NCBI RefSeq assembly: GCF_963666255.1
Contig: NZ_OY762656.1
Location: 2,020,695 to 2,084,694 of the forward strand
Source of the DNA: an uncultured Propionivibrio sp.
Lineage (GTDB): Bacteria; Pseudomonadota; Gammaproteobacteria; Burkholderiales; Rhodocyclaceae
Length of the DNA: 64,000 bases
Direction: 5' to 3'
Shown piece after piece: positions 47,496 through 55,990 of this stretch. Under the pieces are notes generated by a model. That model searched no databases, had not been told where the DNA came from, and worked only from the letters and a program-made list of their open reading frames with translations. Made by a program: the position numbers and the translations under genes. Each line of letters begins with the position of its first letter. The first letter of the stretch is position 1.

Positions 47496-47617
47496 TCTGG
47501 GCAGAGGGGGCGGGTTGTCGGGAGGAGCCGTATTTTTCCACAAAAACCGGCGGCATATCACCCTCGCCGCGTCGAGGTTTTTGTCCGCGGCGGCGCCGGT
47601 TTTGTTAGACTGAAGCC

Positions 47618-48136
47618 ATGAACCGGATCATCTGCGCCATTTCCTTTGCCGCCGAGAAGCATCGCAGCCAGCGGCGCAAGGATATCGAGGCCTCGCCCTA
47701 CATCAACCATCCGATCGCGCTGGCGAACATCCTCGCCAACGAAGCCGGCATCGAGGACGAGAAGGTGCTGGTGGCCGCGATCCTGCACGACACGATCGAG
47801 GACACCGAAACGACTGCCGAAGAACTGGCCGCGCTGTTCGGCGATGAAGTGACGGCGATCGTGCTTGAGGTGAGTGATGACAAATCGCTTCCCAAGGCCG
47901 AGCGCAAGCGGCTGCAGATCGAGCATGCGCCGACGATCAGCCGACGCGCCAAGCTTGTAAAGCTCGCTGACAAGACGGCCAATCTGCGCGATATCACCGC
48001 AAGTCCGCCGGCCGGCTGGTCATTGCAGCGGCAGCGGGAGTATTTCGACTGGGCCAAGGCGGTCGTCGATGGTCTGCGCGGAATTCATCAGACGCTCGAA
48101 CGCCTCTTCGACGAAGCCTGGAAGCACCGGCCCTGA
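47618..48136 (+). CDS. Small SpoT/Mesh1-like HD hydrolase
   Basis: A 172-residue stand-alone HD-domain protein. Motifs follow the RelA/SpoT hydrolase order: [33 protein letters not shown] (the HD pair) and [12 protein letters not shown]. It has no synthetase, TGS or ACT domain, so it corresponds to the Mesh1 or small alarmone hydrolase class, which hydrolyses (p)ppGpp or NADPH in described members. The gene stands alone, divergent from the MFS gene with 122 bases between them. Which nucleotide it uses cannot be told from the sequence. Confidence 0.88.
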   Translation: MNRIICAISFAAEKHRSQRRKDIEASPYINHPIALANILANEAGIEDEKVLVAAILHDTIEDTETTAEELAALFGDEVTAIVLEVSDDKSLPKAERKRLQIEHAPTISRRAKLVKLADKTANLRDITASPPAGWSLQRQREYFDWAKAVVDGLRGIHQTLERLFDEAWKHRP

Positions 48137-48194
48137 GTTTCGCGCCGCTTTTCTGCCGGATGTGACGGTGCTTCGCCGAGCGATGCCTTCTGGA

Positions 48195-49088
48195 TTATGA
48201 CGAAGGCTTTGCCGCGGATCGCTCAGGTTCTCCCGCCGGCCGTTTCGAGAAAACGACGAGCAGGCCTCCGGTCGCGACGGTGGCGATGCCGATCAGCGTT
48301 GCCCCGTCGGGAAAGTCGCCGAACATCAGCGCGCCAAGGATCGCCACCCACACCAGCTGGACGTAGGCGAACGGCGCCAGCAGCGACGCCGGGGCATATT
48401 CGAGCGCCTTGATCGTCGAGAAATGACCGAAGCCCGAAACGATGCCGATGATCGTCAACATACCAACGGCATGGATTGATGGTGGCGTCCAGGCGAAGGG
48501 GAGCACGATCGACATGCTCGCGGTGCCGACCGCCAGCACCCAGAAGAGCGAGTTGATCGAGTTTTCCTTGCCGGCGATGATCCGGGTGAATATCTGATAG
48601 GTCGAGAAGGTCAGTGCCAGCCCAAGGGGCAGGAGCGCGGCCGGCCGGAAAAGCCCGCCGCCGGGACGGACGATGATCAGCACACCGGCGAATCCGATGA
48701 CGACGGCAAGCCATCCGCGCGGCGACACCTTCTCACCGAGAAACAGGACCGCGAGAAGCGTCAGCAGGACCGGGTGGATGAAGAAAATCGCCTGCGCCTC
48801 GGCGATCGGCATGACGCGATAGGCCAGCACAATCAGCAGCGTGCCGCCGGTCAGCAGCAGCCCCCGTGCGATCTGGAGCCAGGGGTGGCCGGTGCGCAAC
48901 ATGGCGATGCCTCGCTGCGGCAGGAAAAATGCCAGCAGCAAGACGAGCGGAACGCCGTATCGTGCCCAAACGATCAATTCGACCGGTGATGTCCTCGCCT
49001 GGTATTTCGACAGCGCATCGACGATGGCATAAAAGATCGTGGCCATGACCGCCAGGGTGATTCCGCGTCGCTTGTCGGGAGTGGGCAT
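48195..49088 (-). CDS. EamA-family (DMT) inner-membrane transporter
   Basis: A 297-residue protein with ten predicted helices forming two EamA repeats. Blocks such as RVMPIAEAQAIFFIHPVLLTL in the first half and ALEYAPASLLAPFAYVQLVW in the second are typical. Members export amino acids or metabolites; the substrate is not predictable. It starts MPTPDKRRG at 49088. The gene converges on the HD hydrolase gene and is divergent from the tartrate operon. Confidence 0.88.
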   Translation of the reverse strand: MPTPDKRRGITLAVMATIFYAIVDALSKYQARTSPVELIVWARYGVPLVLLLAFFLPQRGIAMLRTGHPWLQIARGLLLTGGTLLIVLAYRVMPIAEAQAIFFIHPVLLTLLAVLFLGEKVSPRGWLAVVIGFAGVLIIVRPGGGLFRPAALLPLGLALTFSTYQIFTRIIAGKENSINSLFWVLAVGTASMSIVLPFAWTPPSIHAVGMLTIIGIVSGFGHFSTIKALEYAPASLLAPFAYVQLVWVAILGALMFGDFPDGATLIGIATVATGGLLVVFSKRPAGEPERSAAKPSS

Positions 49089-49449
49089 GGCGTCGGGCGT
49101 ACTTGAGGGGGTGAGGTGAAGACGCAGGGTCTGGTCGGTGTGGGCCGGGTCGCCTGCGCGTCGGGGTGAATATGCGAAGGCGATGGTACAGCAGGCGATC
49201 GCTTCGGGGAAGGTCGGGGCGCGGCGCCCTTCGGCATCGGTGGGGCGCGTTCCTGATCAGGCGCCGGGTGCACTTGGTAGAGAGGGTGCCGCAATTGTTT
49301 CCAGCGCGGAAACAAAGGTTTTCCTCGGCGTTGACTGATTCTGAATAGGAAAACATTACAGTGATTGCGGTTTTTCCCGGTGCCGTTGCGCCGGGAAGAG
49401 TCGCGCATATCGCGCTTGACCGAACAGCCAACAATTCAAGGAGGGTCAA
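49089..49449. other. Divergent promoter region with no gene
   Basis: This 361-base gap separates the EamA gene and the tartrate operon. Short open frames are present on both strands but none is convincing. A TTGACT hexamer at 49331 could be a -35 element for the tartrate operon, though the nearest -10-like hexamer (TACAGT) is about 20 bases away. Confidence 0.4.
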
Positions 49450-50760
49450 ATGGAAGAATCGGAAGTCCAGAAGCGTACCTTGCGCCGGATCAGCTGGCGC
49501 ATCATCCCGTTTATCATGCTGTTGTATTTCATCGCCTATATCGACCGGGTCAATATCGGTTTCGCCTCGCTGACGATGAACAAGGATCTCGGCTTTACCG
49601 CTTCGATGCTTGGATTCGGCGCCGGCATCTTCTTCTGGGGCTATTTCCTCTTCGAGGTGCCGTCGAACCTCGTCCTGCACAAGGTCGGGGCGCGGCTCTG
49701 GATTGCCCGGGTCATGGTCACCTGGGGGATCATCTCGGGCGCCATGGCCTTCGTTCAGGGGCCGACGAGTTTCTATGTGCTGCGCTTCCTGCTCGGCGCG
49801 TCCGAAGCCGGGTTCTTCCCCGGCATCATCCTCTATCTCAGCTACTGGTTCCCGGCCCGGCATCGCGCCGGCGTCACCGCCCTGTTCATGGGCGCGGCGC
49901 CGATTTCGACCGCGCTCGGCTCGCCGATTTCGGCGGCCCTGCTCGAGATGAACGGCGTCCTCGGCCTGGCCGGCTGGCAATGGCTGTTCATCATCGAAGC
50001 GATTCCTGCATTGATTCTCGGTGTCGTCGTCTTCTTCTACATGACCGACAAGCCCGAGCAGGCGACCTGGCTCAAGGATGACGAACGCAACTGGCTGGTC
50101 AGCGCGATGAATGCTGAAGTGGCCTCGAAGGCCGCCGAGGCAGAGCACAGCTTTATCCGCGGCATGGCCGACAAGCGCGTGATCGCGCTCGCGCTCATCT
50201 ATTTCGGCACCTCGGCCGGACTCTATACACTTGGCATCTGGGCGCCGCAGATCATCAAGCAGCTCGGCATGTCGTCGATGATGGTGGGATTCCTCAACGC
50301 GATTCCGCCAACGGTTTCGGTCGTTGCCATGTTCTTCTGGTCGCGGCATTCGGATCGAACCGGCGAGCGCACCTGGCACGTCATTCTCGCCTGCCTGCTG
50401 GCCTCGGTAGGGCTGGTCATCGCCGGCAATGCCAGCGGCGTGGTCGGCCTGATCGCGGCGCTGACGCTCGTCAATGTCGGCATCAGTTGCGCCAAGCCGC
50501 CCCTGTGGAGCATGCCGACGATGTTCCTGTCCGGCGCGGCTGCAGCGACCGGGATTGCGACGATCAATTCGATCGGCAACCTCGGCGGTTTTGCCGGGCC
50601 GGCGATGATCGGCTGGATCAAGGACAAGACCGGCAGCTTCGCCGGCGGGCTGTATTTTGTCGCGGCGCTGCTGGTATTTTCGGCGGTGCTGACGCTGCTG
50701 CTGGCGCGCTCGCAGAACCGGAAGGACGCCGTTGTCTGTGCGCAGGCGGCCGGCGATTGA
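49450..50760 (+). CDS. MFS transporter, anion:cation symporter family, probable tartrate importer
   Basis: A 436-residue, 12-helix transporter. The helix-1 stretch FIAYIDRVNIGFASLTMNKD is diagnostic of the ACS family (tartrate transporter TtuB, phthalate and glucarate carriers). Other signatures include FFWGYFLFEVPSNLVLHKVG and RFLLGASEAGFFPGIILYL. It has a perfect AGGAGG ribosome binding site and precedes ttdA by 28 bases, so the operon imports and dehydrates tartrate. Inferred substrate: L-tartrate or a close dicarboxylate. Confidence 0.88.
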   Translation: MEESEVQKRTLRRISWRIIPFIMLLYFIAYIDRVNIGFASLTMNKDLGFTASMLGFGAGIFFWGYFLFEVPSNLVLHKVGARLWIARVMVTWGIISGAMAFVQGPTSFYVLRFLLGASEAGFFPGIILYLSYWFPARHRAGVTALFMGAAPISTALGSPISAALLEMNGVLGLAGWQWLFIIEAIPALILGVVVFFYMTDKPEQATWLKDDERNWLVSAMNAEVASKAAEAEHSFIRGMADKRVIALALIYFGTSAGLYTLGIWAPQIIKQLGMSSMMVGFLNAIPPTVSVVAMFFWSRHSDRTGERTWHVILACLLASVGLVIAGNASGVVGLIAALTLVNVGISCAKPPLWSMPTMFLSGAAAATGIATINSIGNLGGFAGPAMIGWIKDKTGSFAGGLYFVAALLVFSAVLTLLLARSQNRKDAVVCAQAAGD

Positions 50761-50788
50761 GACGTTTTTTACCAAGGAAGACAGCATC

Positions 50789-51688
50789 ATGAACAAGGAA
50801 ACATCCGTTCAGTCACTGACTGAGACGATGGCGAAATTCACGGCCTATATCGGCAAGCACCTGCCGACCGACGTCGAGAAGAAGCTGTCGGAATTGAGGG
50901 CGAGAGAAACCAAGCCGTTGGCGAAGGCGATCTATCTGTCGATGGCGGAGAACCAGGAAGTGGCAGCGAAGCTCGATCGGCCGAGCTGCCAGGACACCGG
51001 GGTGATCCAGTATTTCGTGACGGCCGGGGCGAAGTTCCCGCTGCTCGGCGATCTCGCCGATATTCTGGCCGAGGCGACGCGACGGGCGACGGACGAATCG
51101 CCGCTGCGTCACAACGCGGTCGAGACCTTCGTCGAGAAGAATACCGGTACGAACACCGGCACAAAGGCACCCTGGCTGGACTGGGAAATCGTCGGCGATG
51201 ACGATGGCGTGACGATCGACGTCTATATGGCCGGTGGCGGCTGCACGCTGCCGGGATCGGCGACGGTGCTGATGCCGGGTCAGGGCTATGAAGGCGTGAC
51301 CGATTTCGTCTTCGAGGTGATTTCCTCGCGTGGCGTGAATGCCTGTCCGCCGCTGCTGGTGGGGGTCGGTGTATCGACGGCGGTGGAGACCGCCGCGCGC
51401 CTGTCGAAGAAGGCGCTGATGCGGCCGATCGGCTCGCACCACGAGAACGAGCGGGCGGCGCTGATGGAGAAGCTTCTGGAAGACGGCCTGAACGAGATGG
51501 GGATCGGGCCGCAAGGGCTGACCGGGACAGACAGCGTCATGGGGGTGAACATCGAGTCATCAGCGCGGCATCCCTCGACGATCGGGGTGGCGGTATCGAC
51601 GGGGTGCTGGGCGCACCGTCGCGGCCGCATCCGGATCAACGCGGACCTGAGCTATCAAATCATCTCGCATGAAGGAGCGACGCTGTGA
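50789..51688 (+). CDS. ttdA: L(+)-tartrate dehydratase alpha subunit
   Basis: A 299-residue iron-sulfur subunit of the class I fumarase/tartrate dehydratase family. The three cluster cysteines fit [16 protein letters not shown] and NACPPLLVG; a later conserved stretch is [10 protein letters not shown]-like ([20 protein letters not shown]). The sequence is closely parallel to E. coli TtdA along its whole length. With TtdB it converts L-tartrate to oxaloacetate under anaerobic conditions. The ATG at 50789 has AAGGAAG upstream and overlaps ttdB at ATGA. A two-subunit fumarase with similar folds is the alternative, but the transporter neighbour favours tartrate. Confidence 0.92.
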   Translation: MNKETSVQSLTETMAKFTAYIGKHLPTDVEKKLSELRARETKPLAKAIYLSMAENQEVAAKLDRPSCQDTGVIQYFVTAGAKFPLLGDLADILAEATRRATDESPLRHNAVETFVEKNTGTNTGTKAPWLDWEIVGDDDGVTIDVYMAGGGCTLPGSATVLMPGQGYEGVTDFVFEVISSRGVNACPPLLVGVGVSTAVETAARLSKKALMRPIGSHHENERAALMEKLLEDGLNEMGIGPQGLTGTDSVMGVNIESSARHPSTIGVAVSTGCWAHRRGRIRINADLSYQIISHEGATL

Positions 51689-52296
51689 GCAAGAAGATTC
51701 TGAGAACACCGATCAAGGACGAGGACCTCGAAGATTTGCGTGCGGGCGACGTCGTCTATCTGACCGGTCATATCGTCACCTGTCGCGACGTGGCGCATCG
51801 CCGGCTGATCGAACAGAAGCGGGAATTGCCGGTGGATCTGGCGGGCGGGGCGATCTTCCATGCCGGACCGATCGTGCGCAAGCTGGCCGACGGCAAGTAC
51901 GAGATGGTATCGATCGGGCCGACGACGAGCATGCGGATGGAGAAGTTCGAGAAGGAATTCATCGCGCAGACCGGGGTGAAGCTGATTGTCGGCAAGGGCG
52001 GCATGGGGCCACTGACCGAGGCAGGATGCCGGGAGCATAAGGCGGTGCACGCGATCTTTCCCGGCGGCTGCGCGGTGGTGGCGGCGACGCAGGTGGAGGA
52101 GATCGAGCGGGCCGAGTGGCTGGATCTCGGCATGCCCGAGACGTTGTGGGTGAACCGGGTGAAGGAGTTCGGGCCGCTGATCATCTCGATCGATACGCAG
52201 GGCAACAACCTGATCGAAAAGAACAAGGCCGAGTTCAACGCCAAAAAGGCGTCGATCGTCGCCCGGATTCATCAGCAGGTCGGCTTCATCAAGTAG
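51685..52296 (+). CDS. ttdB: L(+)-tartrate dehydratase beta subunit
   Basis: A 203-residue beta subunit with [36 protein letters not shown] and [13 protein letters not shown], closely parallel to E. coli TtdB. It completes the active site of the TtdAB dehydratase. The 4-base overlap with ttdA indicates translational coupling. The operon ends at the hairpin 52333-52361, shared with the convergent porin gene. Confidence 0.93.
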   Translation: MSKKILRTPIKDEDLEDLRAGDVVYLTGHIVTCRDVAHRRLIEQKRELPVDLAGGAIFHAGPIVRKLADGKYEMVSIGPTTSMRMEKFEKEFIAQTGVKLIVGKGGMGPLTEAGCREHKAVHAIFPGGCAVVAATQVEEIERAEWLDLGMPETLWVNRVKEFGPLIISIDTQGNNLIEKNKAEFNAKKASIVARIHQQVGFIK

Positions 52297-52332
52297 GCGC
52301 CGGCAGGCTCTAAGCACGTCGGTCTTGGAAAG

Positions 52333-52361
52333 AGGCGTCCGGCATGCGTTGCCGGGCGCCT
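52333..52361. terminator. Bidirectional hairpin between ttdB and the porin gene
   Basis: AGGCGTCCGGC (52333-52343) pairs with GCCGGGCGCCT (52351-52361), one G-T pair. A modest T-rich tail follows on the plus strand. Confidence 0.6.
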
Positions 52362-52391
52362 CCTTGTTTCGGCTCTGGTCTTGAACCTGGA

Positions 52392-53873
52392 CTAGAATTC
52401 CGCGTGCATACGCACGCCGACGATGTGGATCGGTCCGCGGTCGGCGTTGTAGGCCGGGTTGCGCACGTACTGATAGTCGGCTGTCATCCACAGGTTCTTG
52501 TGTACCTTGGCGCTGTAGTAGCTTTCCATGATCTGCTCCGGCTTGTAGTTGAGCCAGCCGTCGCCGATGAAGTAAGAGATGCCGCCTTTTTCGAGGTACT
52601 CGCGGCGGTCCTTCGAGAGGAAATGCGCCAGGTACGAGAGGCCGAGCGTGTCGTTGGCGCGTCCCCAGGCGGCGCCGTTGATCGAGACACCGGTGGCGAG
52701 CGAGCGATCGACTTCGGCGAAGGCGTAGGTCTCGGTGCGGCCATCAGCCCACATGCCCTTCAGGAAAACGCCGACGTTGTCGGAGATTTCCTGGTCGATG
52801 TTCATGCCGAAACCGTACTTGGTCTTCTCGCCGTTGCGCACATTGAGGATGTATTCCATGCCGTTGGTTGCATCGGGCGACCAGCCGACCGAGTTGCCGT
52901 AGTTGATGGCGTCGCGGAACGAGGCCAGGTTCGCCCGGTTGCGCCAGGCCGTGAGGCGGACGGCGCCGGCGCGTCCGGCGATGTCGTGGTCGTGTTCAAC
53001 TTCGACTTGATCGCCGTAGTGCTTGCCGATCCGGAAGTCCGTCGGCAGTTCGTTCGGGCGCTTGGGGCCGGTCATCCGGCCGAAGCGCAGCACCCAGTCG
53101 CCCTGGTACCACTCGCCGGCGGCACCCCAGCCCCAGCCGCGGGAGTCTGCCGCGTAGTCGAAGGCGACGTTGTTCATGTTGCCCCAGTTCATGAACTGGC
53201 GGCGCGGATCGCCGGCATAGCGGTTCTTGTCGAAGACGTCGAGCACCGAGAAGTTGCCGGCGGTCAGGACGAAGCGGTTCTTGTCGACGTTGCCGGCCAT
53301 CCAGTTGAGATCGGATTCGATGGCTTCGCTGCCGCCGCCCAGGTTCCAGGTCTGGCGCAGGAAGAGGCGCTGGCGGTAGAGCGTCGGACGGGAACCCGCC
53401 GCGCGCGTGATCTCGCCGTTGTAGAAGCCGCCGAGACCGGTGAGCGTGCCGCCGAAGGGGACGCCCTGGGTGACTTCGGGGTTCAGGTAGAGTTCGCCGC
53501 CAGCCCACGGACGAAAGCCGAAATAGCCGGTGAAGGTCGCGGTATAGCTTTTGTCCTGGGTGTTCGACAGGCTGTAGAGCGGATAGGCGCCGCCATAGTT
53601 GGCGCTGTTCACGGTCGACGGCCGGCGATCGGAGAAGGCGCCATGGCGCTGCCAGATATAGGTGGCCTGGAACTTTGCCTGGGTGTCTTCGTAGTCGTCG
53701 TCATGGATGCCGGCGTGTTGCGGCATCGGCGTCAGATTGGCGAGCACCATGCCCGGTGCGGCGTCTTCGCGCATCTGGGCGTGGGCCGTCTTCGGCAGCA
53801 GGCCGCAGAGTGCCATGCCGAGTACGAAGGCGATGAGAAAGCGGAAACGATGAAGATGAAATTTGAACAGCAT
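52392..53873 (-). CDS. Carbohydrate-selective outer-membrane porin (OprB-like)
   Basis: A 493-residue protein with a Sec signal peptide (residues 1 to about 33, FVLGMALCGLLPKTAHA) and alternating beta strands rich in aromatics and glycine. It ends IHIVGVRMHAEF, with the C-terminal Phe typical of outer-membrane barrels. Segments such as TGYFGFRPWAGGELYLNPEV and RQRLFLRQTWNLGG match the OprB/carbohydrate porin group. It probably admits sugars or sugar acids. The ATG at 53873 is preferred; the frame extends to 53999 without coding character. Confidence 0.85.
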   Translation of the reverse strand: MLFKFHLHRFRFLIAFVLGMALCGLLPKTAHAQMREDAAPGMVLANLTPMPQHAGIHDDDYEDTQAKFQATYIWQRHGAFSDRRPSTVNSANYGGAYPLYSLSNTQDKSYTATFTGYFGFRPWAGGELYLNPEVTQGVPFGGTLTGLGGFYNGEITRAAGSRPTLYRQRLFLRQTWNLGGGSEAIESDLNWMAGNVDKNRFVLTAGNFSVLDVFDKNRYAGDPRRQFMNWGNMNNVAFDYAADSRGWGWGAAGEWYQGDWVLRFGRMTGPKRPNELPTDFRIGKHYGDQVEVEHDHDIAGRAGAVRLTAWRNRANLASFRDAINYGNSVGWSPDATNGMEYILNVRNGEKTKYGFGMNIDQEISDNVGVFLKGMWADGRTETYAFAEVDRSLATGVSINGAAWGRANDTLGLSYLAHFLSKDRREYLEKGGISYFIGDGWLNYKPEQIMESYYSAKVHKNLWMTADYQYVRNPAYNADRGPIHIVGVRMHAEF

Positions 53874-54250
53874 GCTTACCCCTTTGGCGCTTGCTTCGGC
53901 AACGCCAAATCGGCCAGAACGGCCTGAGTTATTTTTTAAGGGAAGCGAATCGGTCGCCGGAAACGGCGTCTTGAAACGGCTACCCGCCATGGCTGGCAAG
54001 GTAGCAGGAGCGTATTACGCCCGTATTACCCGCCAGTTATTGATCGGTCATCAACCGACAACTGGGACTGTCCATAGTCTGCGACTCGGCAAAAGAAGGA
54101 GGCGCATTATAACAGCAAACCGCGGGAATGCCAGCAGAAAGGCCGCTTAAGTGGCTGTTATTCATGTTGTTTGTGATGGCGGGGAGCTGTCCCCGCCAGA
54201 CCGGCGGGCGTTTGGCGTTCGGGAGTTGCCCGGAATTGCGCAAGCGAACG
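53874..54250. other. Porin upstream region, no gene seen
   Basis: This 377-base stretch contains the porin promoter region. A short direct repeat CGTATTAC occurs twice near 54011-54029. No supported gene or hairpin terminator was found. Confidence 0.4.
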
Positions 54251-54640
54251 TCAGAGGTGGACGCTGCCGTGACGCAAGTCATGGAACCATCTGCGGGCGT
54301 CCCCGACGTCGGGAACGACGGCGATGGCCATCATCTTCCGTAGCGACAGTGTCGCCTGCGTGATCATCCTCGCCAGACGCCCGGAGGTGACGATGAAGGC
54401 CACCGGGCATTGCGTGTTCGAACGGTGCGCGACATGCTTGAGGCAGGCAATCTCGTCGAGTATCTCGTCGGTAAAATCGTCGCCGGTGATGCCGGTCGCA
54501 TCGACAATGATGTATCGCAATTCATCGAAACGGACATCGCCTTGAACGACATCGACCGAGTGTCCGTATTCCTCGGCCGAAACATAACCCGACAGTTTCT
54601 TGAAGACCCCCCGGGATTCCCAGGTGATTTGATAGGGCAT
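54251..54640 (-). CDS. Small conserved protein, possibly STAS/SpoIIAA-like
   Basis: A 129-residue protein starting MPYQITWESRGVFKKLSGYV. Strand-helix alternation and the central RYIIVDATGITG recall SpoIIAA/STAS-like domains that bind nucleotides or anti-sigma factors, but the phospho-serine motif of true anti-anti-sigma factors is not evident. The ATG at 54640 is taken; a longer frame to 54745 adds arginine-rich residues that look non-coding. It stands alone. Function unknown. Confidence 0.55.
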   Translation of the reverse strand: MPYQITWESRGVFKKLSGYVSAEEYGHSVDVVQGDVRFDELRYIIVDATGITGDDFTDEILDEIACLKHVAHRSNTQCPVAFIVTSGRLARMITQATLSLRKMMAIAVVPDVGDARRWFHDLRHGSVHL

Positions 54641-55108
54641 GGCGTCTCTGGATCGGTGTCCGATCCGGTCTTGAATGTGCTCGCGTTTACGGCGCCTCGC
54701 GCCGGAACTTGAGGGCGATCGGCATGATGAGCCTTGCCCAATCAAGGCCTTGGCTGGGGATTTGTCATGGGATCAGCGCATGCTTACCGATTTTATCAAC
54801 ATGCGGTTTGCGGCTTCCGCGTCGATTCCGGCAGGCCGATTTCTCCGTTGGACCGACGATGATCGCCGGATCCCTGCCGTTACCGTCGCTGTCCTGGCCG
54901 ATGCCAACCGAGTGTCGACGCAGTCATTCACGCTCGCCTTCCGGCGGCTTCAGTTCTGGCTTTCAGACAATCGGAGACGAGCACCTGAGCGTCGCGCACG
55001 TCATTTTCACGGACCTCGTTCACGCGGCGAACGCGGCGTCAGGGGCGTTTGCCTAAAATTTAAGCGTCGCCGACTTCAGGCAAGCCTGGCGGCGAAATCT
55101 TGAGGCCT
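54641..55108. other. 468-bp stretch with no supported gene
   Basis: Overlapping open frames on the plus strand (54675-55103 and 54709-55056) have no ribosome binding site or recognisable product. The stretch leads into the DnaA-box motif. Confidence 0.45.
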
Positions 55109-55138
55109 TCCACAGACTTATCCACAGAAAACGGTGGA
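55109..55138. repeat. DnaA-box-containing motif, copy 2
   Basis: TCCACAGACTTATCCACA followed by GAAAACGGTGGA, with DnaA box TTATCCACA at 55118-55126 and the same TCCAC/GTGGA arms as 45561-45589. Confidence 0.55.
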
Positions 55139-55288
55139 CTTGTAGGACAACGGAAGCCGCGCTGTCCTGCAGCTGCGTTTTGTCGCCCGGCGCGCGCCGG
55201 CGGCGTCCTGTATTTGGTTTCGCTTCGCGCCGAATCATTGCGGAAATCCGATACAGACGCCTGCTCTTGTCTGTCATACACTCCGCCC

Positions 55289-55378
55289 GTTGTTCAGTTC
55301 CCCTACTGACAACGTTTGCTTAACCTTCATCAGAAAGATGAATTTCAACCCGCACCCCCTCCGGTGCGGGTTTTTTTT
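55289..55378 (+). ncRNA. Candidate structured small RNA with C-rich loops
   Basis: Three hairpins in a row end in a strong terminator. Stem 1: GTTGTTCAGT/ACTGACAAC (55289-55313) with loop TCCCCT. Stem 2: TTCATC/GATGAA (55326-55342). Stem 3: AACCCGCACC/GGTGCGGGTT (55347-55372) with loop CCCTCC, then a run of T residues. The C-rich loops resemble those of trans-acting RNAs that mask ribosome binding sites. A weak -10-like TACACT lies at 55277-55282; no good -35 is seen, so the 5' end is uncertain. Confidence 0.5.
55347..55378 (+). terminator. Strong intrinsic terminator
   Basis: Ten perfect pairs with a six-base loop and eight T residues. It ends the candidate small RNA and lies 125 bases before the thioesterase gene. 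Confidence 0.9.
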
Positions 55379-55502
55379 GTGCGTTGGGTCGCCAGTGTCG
55401 CGGGGAGAGCCCCGGACGCTTGATAAAATGGCCGCCATTACGCCTCGGCGCGTGTCGCCGCGATGATTTTGTCGGATGGCGGACACGCTACAGGATGAAG
55501 CG

Positions 55503-55958
55503 ATGCCGGAGCTGAACTGGGATTTTCCCCGTCCCTATACCTTGCCGATCGTTCCCGCGGAAAACGAGATCGACGGTCTGAACCATACCAACAACGCCGT
55601 TTATGTGCAGTGGTGCGAATCGGTCGCCTGGGCGCACTCGCAATCGCTGGGACTCGGCATCGACGACTACCGGCGGCTCGATCGCGGCATGGCGATCCGT
55701 CAGGCCGCCTACGACTATCTGCTCCCGAGCTTCCTTGGCGATCAATTGATGCTCGGCACATGGCTGGTGGCGAGCGACGGCAATCTTCTGCTCGAACGGC
55801 GTTTCCAGCTGTTGCGTGTCGCCGATGCGGCCGTCATTCTGCGCGGTACCTGGAAACTGGTCTGCATCGAGTTGAGCAGCGGCAATGTCCGCCGTATGCC
55901 GGCTGAATTCCGCGATGGCTATCTGTCGGCGCTGGTTGGAGCTGACGTGCCTGCCTGA
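55503..55958 (+). CDS. Acyl-CoA thioesterase of the hotdog fold
   Basis: A 151-residue protein with the 4HBT pattern: IDGLNHTNNAVYVQWCESVAW, where the HxN...Y...E residues match the YbgC/FadM-type active site, then FLGDQLMLGTWLV. Such enzymes hydrolyse acyl-CoA or acyl-ACP thioesters. The ATG at 55503 has AGGA upstream and is preferred over 55476. The gene converges on the diguanylate cyclase gene. Confidence 0.85.
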   Translation: MPELNWDFPRPYTLPIVPAENEIDGLNHTNNAVYVQWCESVAWAHSQSLGLGIDDYRRLDRGMAIRQAAYDYLLPSFLGDQLMLGTWLVASDGNLLLERRFQLLRVADAAVILRGTWKLVCIELSSGNVRRMPAEFRDGYLSALVGADVPA

Positions 55959-55990
55959 AGATGCTGGCTGCGTAACGGTCCGGTGCCGGC

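Noticed and set aside
45649-47556. 635-residue continuous minus-strand frame
   Set aside because: Only the last 199 residues look like protein. The upstream part is Arg/Pro/His-rich and antiphase to the clear MFS gene.
48733-50796. 687-residue minus-strand frame over the EamA and MFS genes
   Set aside because: Highly charged low-complexity translation, a typical shadow of GC-rich coding sequence on the other strand and frame.
52344-53927. 527-residue plus-strand frame opposite the porin
   Set aside because: The minus-strand frame has a signal peptide, beta-barrel pattern and terminal Phe. The plus frame shows no family features.
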